NCBI RefSeq assembly: GCF_016834455.1
Contig: NZ_CP069213.1
Span: forward strand, 930,501 to 994,500
Origin: Shewanella litorisediminis
Lineage (GTDB): Bacteria; Pseudomonadota; Gammaproteobacteria; Enterobacterales; Shewanellaceae
Direction of reading: 5' to 3'
Length of the DNA: 64,000 bases
Part shown: piece after piece, positions 57,273-64,000 of the stretch
Numbering within the stretch: the stretch's first letter is position 1
Layout of the letters: each line of letters begins with the position of its first letter
Program-made: the position numbers and the translations under genes
Notes under the pieces: model-generated
The model's input: the letters and a program-made list of their open reading frames with translations, nothing else
Database searches by the model: none
What the model was told of the DNA's origin: nothing

Positions 57273-58838
57273 TTGAGTAAAAAATTACTGAAGTCGGGGT
57301 TGGTCGTTAGTGCCATGACCTTAATCTCCCGCGTATTGGGCCTTGTCAGGGATATGGTGGTTGCCAACCTGATGGGAGCAGGGGCCAGTGCGGATGTGTT
57401 CTTTTTTGCCAATAAAATCCCGAATTTTTTGCGCCGTTTGTTTGCCGAAGGGGCCTTTGCTCAGGCGTTTGTCCCGGTATTAACGGAATATCAGGAAAAG
57501 CGCAGCAGTGAAGAAACCCGTGAGCTCCTGTCTAAAGTGGCGGGTACCCTGGGGGGATTGGTCACCATAGTTACCCTGCTTGGTGTGATTGGCTCCCCCA
57601 TTCTGGCTGCTCTCTTTGGCGGCGGCTGGTTTCTGGATTGGCTCGAAGGTGGTGAAAATGGTGCCAAGTTTGAACTTGCGGCCCTGATGTTGAAGATCAC
57701 CTTTCCTTATTTATGGTTTATCACCTTTACTGCGCTGGCGGGCTCTATCCTAAACACCCGCGGTCGCTTCGCCGTGTCTGCCTTTACGCCGGTCTTCCTG
57801 AATATCGCCATTATCGCCTTTGCCCTGTGGCTGTCGCCCCGGCTTGAACAGCCTGAAATCGGGCTTGCATGGGGCGTATTTGCCGGCGGCCTTATCCAGT
57901 TCCTGTTCCAAATTCCGTTCTTGTACCGCGAGCGTGCCTTGGTTAGGCCTTCCTGGGGCTGGCATCACCCGGGGGTCACTAAGATCCGTACCCTGATGAT
58001 TCCGGCGTTGTTTGGCGTCTCTGTGTCGCAGATTAATCTGTTGTTCGACACCTTTATTGCCAGCTTTTTGATGACAGGCTCCATCAGCTGGCTTTACTAC
58101 TCCGACCGTTTGCTTGAGTTCCCCCTGGGGCTCTTTGGCATTGCTATCGCCACTGTGGTGTTGCCTGCGCTGTCGAAAAAACATGTGAACGCTGAAGGCG
58201 ATGGTTTTGCCTCGACCATGGATTGGGGCGTGCGCGCGATAGTGCTCTTGGGCATGCCTGCCATGATTGGTCTGATTGTGCTTGCCAAACCCATGTTGAT
58301 GGTGCTCTTTATGCGCGGCGCCTTTGATATTTCCGATGTGGAAATGGCGTCTTACAGCTTGATGGCCTATGGTGCTGGTCTGCTTAACTTTATGTTGATT
58401 AAGGTGTTGGCCCCCGGTTATTACTCCCGTCAGGACACCAAAACACCGGTTCGATATGGCATAGTGGCCATGGTCAGCAATATGGTGTTCAACATCATTT
58501 TTGCAGTGCCCTTTGGTTATGTGGGGCTGGCCATTGCCACCTCGCTGTCGGCGCTGCTCAATGCCGTACTGCTTTATCGTGGGCTGCATAAGGCCGGCGT
58601 ATATAAGGTGGCGAAGACTACAATGGTGTTTTTTGCCAAGGTGGCGGTATCTACCCTCGCTATGGGGGCGCTTCTGTGGTATCTGTTGCCCACTCAGGGC
58701 GTGTGGCTCGAGTGGCATATTGGTGAGCGCGCCGGTGCTCTTGCGGGCTATATAGGTCTGGGAGCTATGGTCTATGGGGTATCGCTTATTCTGCTGGGGA
58801 TTAAGCCCTGGCAGATGAAACGCGCCCGCAAGGGCTGA
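57273..58838 (+). CDS. murJ: MurJ, lipid II flippase
   Basis: 521 residues, 14 transmembrane helices, MOP superfamily; flips lipid II for cell wall synthesis. Begins SKKLLKSGLVVSAMTLISRVLGLVRDMVVANLMGAG. Start TTG at 57273 with AGGGGG just before; the frame open upstream to 57174 is not supported by homologues. ribF-ileS-lspA follow. Confidence 0.95.
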   Translation: MSKKLLKSGLVVSAMTLISRVLGLVRDMVVANLMGAGASADVFFFANKIPNFLRRLFAEGAFAQAFVPVLTEYQEKRSSEETRELLSKVAGTLGGLVTIVTLLGVIGSPILAALFGGGWFLDWLEGGENGAKFELAALMLKITFPYLWFITFTALAGSILNTRGRFAVSAFTPVFLNIAIIAFALWLSPRLEQPEIGLAWGVFAGGLIQFLFQIPFLYRERALVRPSWGWHHPGVTKIRTLMIPALFGVSVSQINLLFDTFIASFLMTGSISWLYYSDRLLEFPLGLFGIAIATVVLPALSKKHVNAEGDGFASTMDWGVRAIVLLGMPAMIGLIVLAKPMLMVLFMRGAFDISDVEMASYSLMAYGAGLLNFMLIKVLAPGYYSRQDTKTPVRYGIVAMVSNMVFNIIFAVPFGYVGLAIATSLSALLNAVLLYRGLHKAGVYKVAKTTMVFFAKVAVSTLAMGALLWYLLPTQGVWLEWHIGERAGALAGYIGLGAMVYGVSLILLGIKPWQMKRARKG

Positions 58839-58896
58839 TTCTCTGCGTCAGCTGAGATATAATCCGCCAATTTACGCACGCCAGTTGTCAGGTCAC

Positions 58897-59832
58897 ATGG
58901 AATTAATCCGCGGAATTCACAATATCTTGCCCGCCCATCGGGGATGTGTGCTAACCATCGGCAATTTTGACGGTGTCCATCGTGGGCACGCTAAAGTCAT
59001 TGCCAGTCTGGTTGAGCGGGCGACGCATTTTGGATTGCCGGCGACTCTGATGACCTTTGAGCCCCAGCCGCAGGAATTGTTCCGCGGTGACGATGCGCCA
59101 GCCAGGCTCAGTTTACTGCGCGATAAAATCGCCCTGCTGGGTGAGCTTGGCATCGACCGCTTGCTGTGCGTTAACTTCAACCGCCATTTTGCCTCCATGG
59201 ATCCTGAGTTTTTTATCGAAGATCTGCTGGTACGCAGGCTTGGCGTGAAATATCTGGTGGTCGGCGATGACTTTTGTTTTGGCAAAAGCCGCGCCGGTAA
59301 CTTTGACATGCTGAAAAAAGCCGGCGAGCGCTTTGGCTTTGCCGTGGTGAACACCCATTCGTTTACGGTGGGCGATTTACGGGTGAGTTCTACCGCCGTG
59401 CGGGAGCAGCTCGCCAAGGGCAATCTGGAGCAGGCAAGACGGCTGCTTGGCCATCCTTTTACCCTCTGTGGTCGGGTGGCCCACGGGCAAAAGATTGGCC
59501 GTACAATTGGCTTTCCCACCGCCAATATTGCACTTAAGCGGAAAGTGGTGCCGGTGCGCGGTGTATTCGCCGTAAAGCTGTGGTGGGACGGCAGTGATAT
59601 ATATGAAGGGGTTGCCAATGTGGGCTTCAGGCCCACAGTGAACGGACAGGTGTGCCAGCTTGAGGTGCATCTGTTTGACTTTGAAGGCGACCTCTATGGC
59701 AAGCGGGTGGAAGTGGAGCTGGTGGCGAAAATTCGCGACGAGCAGCCCTTTGAATCACTCGAGGCCCTCAAAAAACAGATTTGGAACGACGCCGACAGAG
59801 CCAAGGCTCTGCTTGGTGACGATGCAGGTTAA
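58897..59832 (+). CDS. ribF: RibF, riboflavin kinase / FAD synthetase
   Basis: 311 residues. N-terminal FMN adenylyltransferase (LTIGNFDGVHRGHAKVI; STAVREQLAKGNLEQAR), C-terminal riboflavin kinase (GRTIGFPTANIAL; GVANVGFRPTV; EVHLFDF). Start ATG at 58897; the TTG at 58885 is rejected. A perfect TATAAT lies about 40 bases upstream. Confidence 0.97.
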   Translation: MELIRGIHNILPAHRGCVLTIGNFDGVHRGHAKVIASLVERATHFGLPATLMTFEPQPQELFRGDDAPARLSLLRDKIALLGELGIDRLLCVNFNRHFASMDPEFFIEDLLVRRLGVKYLVVGDDFCFGKSRAGNFDMLKKAGERFGFAVVNTHSFTVGDLRVSSTAVREQLAKGNLEQARRLLGHPFTLCGRVAHGQKIGRTIGFPTANIALKRKVVPVRGVFAVKLWWDGSDIYEGVANVGFRPTVNGQVCQLEVHLFDFEGDLYGKRVEVELVAKIRDEQPFESLEALKKQIWNDADRAKALLGDDAG

Positions 59833-59874
59833 GCAAAACGCTAAAACTATTTGGCAATTAACGGTATAGGATCG

Positions 59875-62697
59875 ATGAGCGACTATAAATCTACTTTGAA
59901 TTTGCCGGAAACTGAGTTTCCGATGCGTGGGAATCTGGCTAATCGCGAGCCCGCAATGCTTGAGCGCTGGAACAAGGACAAGCTGTATCAGCAGATCCGT
60001 GACAGCCGCATTGGCCGCATGCCATTTATCCTGCACGATGGCCCCCCGTACGCCAACGGCAGCATTCACATTGGTCACTCTGTAAACAAGATCCTCAAAG
60101 ACATCATTATCAAGTCCAAAACCATGGCGGGCTTCGACGCTCCTTATGTGCCGGGTTGGGACTGTCACGGCCTGCCAATCGAGCTCAAAGTAGAACAGAA
60201 AGTAGGCAAGCCTGGTCAGAAGATCTCTGCCGCCGAATTCCGTGAAGAGTGCCGCAAGTATGCAGCCGCTCAGGTTGATGGTCAGCGCGAAGACTTTATC
60301 CGTCTGGGCGTGCTGGGTGACTGGGACAAACCATACCTGACCATGGACTTTGCCACTGAAGCCAACATCGTACGCTCACTGGCAAAAGTTATCTCCAATG
60401 GTCACCTGCAAAAAGGTGTGAAGCCGGTGCACTGGTGTACCGACTGTGGCTCAGCGCTGGCGGAAGCCGAAGTGGAGTACGAAGACAAGACCTCTCCAGC
60501 CATCGACGTAGGTTTCAACGTGGTTGATAAGTCTGCGCTGCTGGCCAAGTTTGGCGTAGCCCAGTACGGCCACGACATCGCCATGGTGATCTGGACTACC
60601 ACCCCGTGGACACTGCCTGCCAACCGCGCGCTGGCTGTCTCTGCTGACCTTGACTATGTGCTGGTGTCTTTCACCAAAGAAGACGTTACCCGCGCCATTG
60701 TGGTGGCCGATGTACTGCACGAAGACTGCGTGAAGCGTTTTGGCGCCGAGTCATTCGACGTGCTGGGCCGCCTAAAAGGCAGCGAGCTTGAGCTGATGCG
60801 CTTTGCTCACCCATTCCTCGATTTCGACGTGCCTGTGATTTTGGGCGACCACGTGACCACTGATGCCGGTACTGGCGTGGTTCATACAGCACCTGGCCAT
60901 GGTCAGGATGACTTTGTGGTGGGTCAGAAGTATGGTCTGGAAGTGGCCAACCCTGTGGGCGACAACGGCGTGTATAAGGCCGATACCCCTTTCTTTGCCG
61001 GTCAGCATGTATTTAAAGCCAACGACAACGTGGTTGCGCTTTTGAAAGAAAAAGGCGCGCTGCTCAACCACGTGGCTTACCGTCACAGCTACCCACATTG
61101 CTGGCGCCACAAGACCCCAATCATTTTCCGTGCTACCCCGCAGTGGTTTATCTCCATGGATAATCAGGGTCTGCGCAGCACAGCATTGGGCGAAATCCAA
61201 AACACCCAGTGGATCCCAGACTGGGGTCAGAGCCGCATCGAAACCATGGTGGCCAACCGTCCTGACTGGTGTATCTCCCGTCAGCGTACCTGGGGCGTGC
61301 CTATTACCTTGTTTGTAAATAAGGAAACCGACGAGCTGCACCCTGATTCAGTCTCCCTGATGGAGCGCGTGGCGCACCGCATCGAGCAGCAGGGCATTCA
61401 GGCCTGGTGGGATCTGGACGCTGCCGAGCTGTTGGGTGATGAAGCCGACCAGTATCGCAAAGTGACCGATACGCTGGACGTCTGGTATGACTCAGGTTCG
61501 ACCTTCGAAACCGTGGTAGCTGCCCGTCCTGAGTTCCAGGGCCATGGCGTGGATCTGTACCTGGAAGGCTCGGATCAGCACCGCGGCTGGTTTATGTCGT
61601 CGCTGATGCTATCTACCGCCATGCATGCCAAGGCGCCTTACAAACAGGTGCTGACCCACGGCTTTACCGTGGATGGCAAGGGGCGCAAGATGTCCAAGTC
61701 CATAGGCAACGTGATTGCACCCCAGGAAGTGACCAACAAGCTAGGCGCCGATATTCTGCGTCTGTGGGTGGCTGCCACCGATTACAGCGGTGAGATGAGC
61801 GTGTCGGACGAAATTCTTAACCGCGCCGCCGATTCTTATCGCCGTATCCGCAACACAGGTCGTTTCCTGCTGGCCAACATCAATGGCTTCAATCCCGAAA
61901 CCGACATGGTTGACGTGGCCGACATGGTAGCGCTGGATCGCTGGATGGTGCGTCGTGCTGCCAAGGTGCAAAGCGAAATCATCGCCGCTTACGAGCAGTA
62001 CAACTTCCATATGGTTACCCATAAGCTGATGCAGTTCTGTTCGGTAGAGCTCGGCAGCTTCTATCTGGACATTATCAAGGACCGTCAGTACACCGCCAAG
62101 CGTGAAAGCCATGCCCGTCGCAGTTGTCAGTCTGCGCTGTTCCACATTGCCGAAGCCATGGTGCGCTGGATTGCTCCGGTGCTGAGCTTCACTGCTGATG
62201 AAATCTGGCAGTTGCTGCCCGGCAAGCGTGACGCCTATGTGTTCACCCAGGAATGGTATGACGGCCTGGCGTCGGTAACCCTGGAAAGCGACCTGGCCGA
62301 CAGCCACTGGGAACTGCTGCTGTCTGTTCGCAACGAAGTGAACAAAGAGATAGAGCAGGCTCGCCGTGACAAGGTGCTGGGTGGTTCGTTGGAAGCAACT
62401 GTTACTCTCTATGCCGATGCAGAGCTTGCCGCAAAGGTTGCCGTGCTCGGTGATGAGCTGCGCTTTGTGCTGCTGACGTCAGATGCCAAGGTGCTGCCAA
62501 TCGATGCTGCGCCTGAATCGGCCGTTGCCACAGAGCTTGCCGGTCTTAAGGTGCTGGTGGCCAAGACTGACGCTGCCAAGTGTGAGCGCTGCTGGCATCA
62601 CCGTGAGGATGTGGGTTCAGTTGAAGCCCATCCAAGCCTGTGCGGCCGCTGTGTGACCAACATCGAGGGTGAGGGCGAAGCCCGCGCCTTTGCATAA
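59875..62697 (+). CDS. ileS: IleS, isoleucyl-tRNA synthetase
   Basis: 940 residues, class I. HIGH motif in [24 protein letters not shown] in [13 protein letters not shown], editing domain with [14 protein letters not shown], and a C-terminal zinc finger ([12 protein letters not shown]...CGRC). Start ATG at 59875. Confidence 0.98.
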   Translation: MSDYKSTLNLPETEFPMRGNLANREPAMLERWNKDKLYQQIRDSRIGRMPFILHDGPPYANGSIHIGHSVNKILKDIIIKSKTMAGFDAPYVPGWDCHGLPIELKVEQKVGKPGQKISAAEFREECRKYAAAQVDGQREDFIRLGVLGDWDKPYLTMDFATEANIVRSLAKVISNGHLQKGVKPVHWCTDCGSALAEAEVEYEDKTSPAIDVGFNVVDKSALLAKFGVAQYGHDIAMVIWTTTPWTLPANRALAVSADLDYVLVSFTKEDVTRAIVVADVLHEDCVKRFGAESFDVLGRLKGSELELMRFAHPFLDFDVPVILGDHVTTDAGTGVVHTAPGHGQDDFVVGQKYGLEVANPVGDNGVYKADTPFFAGQHVFKANDNVVALLKEKGALLNHVAYRHSYPHCWRHKTPIIFRATPQWFISMDNQGLRSTALGEIQNTQWIPDWGQSRIETMVANRPDWCISRQRTWGVPITLFVNKETDELHPDSVSLMERVAHRIEQQGIQAWWDLDAAELLGDEADQYRKVTDTLDVWYDSGSTFETVVAARPEFQGHGVDLYLEGSDQHRGWFMSSLMLSTAMHAKAPYKQVLTHGFTVDGKGRKMSKSIGNVIAPQEVTNKLGADILRLWVAATDYSGEMSVSDEILNRAADSYRRIRNTGRFLLANINGFNPETDMVDVADMVALDRWMVRRAAKVQSEIIAAYEQYNFHMVTHKLMQFCSVELGSFYLDIIKDRQYTAKRESHARRSCQSALFHIAEAMVRWIAPVLSFTADEIWQLLPGKRDAYVFTQEWYDGLASVTLESDLADSHWELLLSVRNEVNKEIEQARRDKVLGGSLEATVTLYADAELAAKVAVLGDELRFVLLTSDAKVLPIDAAPESAVATELAGLKVLVAKTDAAKCERCWHHREDVGSVEAHPSLCGRCVTNIEGEGEARAFA

Positions 62698-62705
62698 GGA
62701 TGGCC

Positions 62706-63212
62706 ATGCAACTGAATTGGAAAGAAAGTGGCCTGCGCTGGTATTGGGTAGTGGTGGTGGTGTTTTTGGCCGACCAGCTGTCCAAACAATGGGTGCTGGC
62801 CAACTTTGACCTGTATGAGTCGGTCAATCTGCTGCCGTTTTTTAACTTCACCTACGTGCGTAATTACGGCGCGGCATTCAGCTTCCTGCATGATGCAGGG
62901 GGCTGGCAGCGCTGGCTGTTTACGTCGGTGGCCGTGGGGTTCAGCGTACTCTTAACCGTCTGGCTGCGCCAGCAGTCGGCAAATATGGTGCGGCTGAATC
63001 TGGCTTATACCCTGGTGATAGGCGGAGCGCTCGGTAACCTCGTTGACCGACTGCTTCACGGTTTTGTGGTGGATTTCCTCGATTTCTATTGGAACACTGC
63101 CCATTACCCAGCGTTCAATATTGCCGATTCCGCCATCTTTATCGGTGCCGTGCTGATTATTATCGACAGCTTTAAAGCGTCCAGCTCGGATGACAAGGCC
63201 ATCAAGGAGTAA
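62706..63212 (+). CDS. lspA: LspA, lipoprotein signal peptidase (SPase II)
   Basis: 168 residues, four transmembrane helices. Catalytic Asp in NLVDRLLHGFVVDF and ADSAIFIGAVLI; also ADQLSKQWV near the N terminus. AAGGA precedes the ATG at 62706. Cuts the signal peptide of diacylglyceryl-modified prolipoproteins; partner of Lgt at the other end of the window. Confidence 0.97.
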   Translation: MQLNWKESGLRWYWVVVVVFLADQLSKQWVLANFDLYESVNLLPFFNFTYVRNYGAAFSFLHDAGGWQRWLFTSVAVGFSVLLTVWLRQQSANMVRLNLAYTLVIGGALGNLVDRLLHGFVVDFLDFYWNTAHYPAFNIADSAIFIGAVLIIIDSFKASSSDDKAIKE

Positions 63213-63215
63213 CCC

Positions 63216-63635
63216 ATGAGCCAAAAGTCGTTGCTGTGCCATATGAATATTCTCTTGTCTGACGGTTCTACCGCTGACAGCACCAAGGCGTCGGGTAAGC
63301 CTGCTCGCCTGAATGTTGGTGATGGTAGCCTGAGTCCGGCGTTTGAAGCCGAGCTTGGTGCACTTAAGGCAGGTGATGCTCACAAGTTCACCCTGCAGCC
63401 ACAGGATGCCTTTGGTGATGTGAATCCGGATGCCATTCATCACCTTGACCGCAGCCGCTTCCCCGCTGATATGCAACTCGAAACCGGTGTGATAGTGAGT
63501 TTCGCAGGCCCAGGCGGCAGTGAAATCCCCGGTATCATCCGCGATGTGGCTGGCGATTCAGTGACAGTAGATCTTAACCATCCACTGGCCGGACAGGCCG
63601 TGACCTTCGAGCTGGAAGTGCTGGAGGAGCTTTGA
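63216..63635 (+). CDS. fkpB: FkpB (SlpA), FKBP-type prolyl isomerase
   Basis: 139 residues, SlyD-like FKBP with the insert domain ([45 protein letters not shown]), without a His-rich tail. Between lspA and ispH, as in E. coli. The stop overlaps the ispH ATG. Confidence 0.95.
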   Translation: MSQKSLLCHMNILLSDGSTADSTKASGKPARLNVGDGSLSPAFEAELGALKAGDAHKFTLQPQDAFGDVNPDAIHHLDRSRFPADMQLETGVIVSFAGPGGSEIPGIIRDVAGDSVTVDLNHPLAGQAVTFELEVLEEL

Positions 63636-64000
63636 TGACTGGACAGATGAACATTCTGCTCGCCAATCCGCGTGGCTTTTGTGCCGGGGTAGATCGTGCC
63701 ATCAGCATCGTTGAGCGTGCCCTTGAGCTGTTTTCGCCACCTATCTATGTGCGTCACGAAGTGGTGCATAACCGTTATGTGGTGCAAAACCTTAAAGACC
63801 GTGGCGCCATCTTCGTTGAAGAGTTGGATCAGGTGCCCGATAACAGCATAGTGATCTTCTCTGCCCATGGTGTATCGCAGGCCGTTCGCGCCGAGGCCAA
63901 AAAACGTGGTCTTAAGGTGTTTGATGCCACCTGCCCACTGGTAACCAAGGTGCATCTGCAGGTAACCCGCGCCAGCCGCAAAGGGGTTGAATGTATCCTG
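63635..64000 (+). CDS. ispH: IspH, 4-hydroxy-3-methylbut-2-enyl diphosphate reductase (5' part)
   Basis: First 122 residues; the gene runs off the window. [4Fe-4S] enzyme giving IPP and DMAPP in the MEP pathway. N-terminal [16 protein letters not shown] with cluster Cys, [20 protein letters not shown] and [11 protein letters not shown] with the second Cys. GGAGG lies before the ATG at 63635 (TGATGA overlap with fkpB); [10 protein letters not shown] at 63647 is the other possible start. Confidence 0.96.
   Translation, partial: MTGQMNILLANPRGFCAGVDRAISIVERALELFSPPIYVRHEVVHNRYVVQNLKDRGAIFVEELDQVPDNSIVIFSAHGVSQAVRAEAKKRGLKVFDATCPLVTKVHLQVTRASRKGVECIL

Overview
The window is an ordinary-looking, gene-dense chromosomal segment of a gammaproteobacterium, almost certainly a Shewanella. 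The evidence is gene content and order: ptsP-lgt-thyA-nhaA-nhaR, sdhE-ygfX, nadB facing rpoE-rseABC-lepA-lepB-rnc-era-recO-pdxJ-acpS, a CNNM protein and ypjD facing ffh-rpsP-rimM-trmD-rplS, aroF-tyrA near raiA-pheL-pheA, thrLABC, and murJ/rpsT-ribF-ileS-lspA-fkpB-ispH. The base composition looks GC-rich for that genus, which suggests a lineage such as S. amazonensis (inference; no search was run). I saw no tRNA or rRNA gene, insertion sequence, prophage or CRISPR array.

Layout. 1-5.7 kb: end of ptsP, a TauE/SafE transporter, lgt, thyA, then nhaA, a small secreted protein and nhaR. 5.8-8.1 kb: sdhE-ygfX converging on nadB. 8.2-17.5 kb: the sigma-E operon (with a good sigma-E promoter) and the lepA/lepB-to-acpS translation, secretion and cofactor run. 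17.6-24.1 kb: an Mpo1-like protein, a CNNM/CorC-type membrane protein, YpjD, then ffh and the rpsP ribosome-maturation operon. 24.3-32.8 kb: an aromatic amino acid locus (aroF-tyrA, pheL-pheA, hpf) into which hcp-hcr and a small membrane protein are interposed. 33.1-36 kb: cytochrome b, cytochrome c', trpR, a small membrane protein, slyD. 36.2-41.2 kb: thrL attenuator and thrABC. 41.3-45.1 kb: a hybrid histidine kinase, a response regulator with no DNA-binding domain and a hemerythrin-like protein preceded by an FNR-type site. 45.1-54.8 kb: DUF3545, pgi, tal, an OmpA-like porin, phosphoketolase, an AGCS amino acid:sodium symporter, yaaA. 54.8-64 kb: M28 peptidase, a BigR/YgaV-like persulfide sensor, rpsT, murJ, ribF, ileS, lspA, fkpB and the start of ispH.

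The most unusual item is PheA. It is 659 residues instead of about 385, and the extra C-terminal part reads as a type I-beta DAHP synthase fold in which every metal ligand and PEP/phosphate-binding residue I can align has been replaced: a pseudo-DAHP synthase attached to chorismate mutase-prephenate dehydratase. It sits under a classic attenuator that I could read in full (a 17-residue leader peptide with six Phe, an antiterminator arm directly after its stop, and a terminator). The second candidate for a little-described system is the kinase / response-regulator / hemerythrin cluster. Most other genes are conserved housekeeping genes. Starts were chosen from ribosome-binding sites and family alignment from memory.
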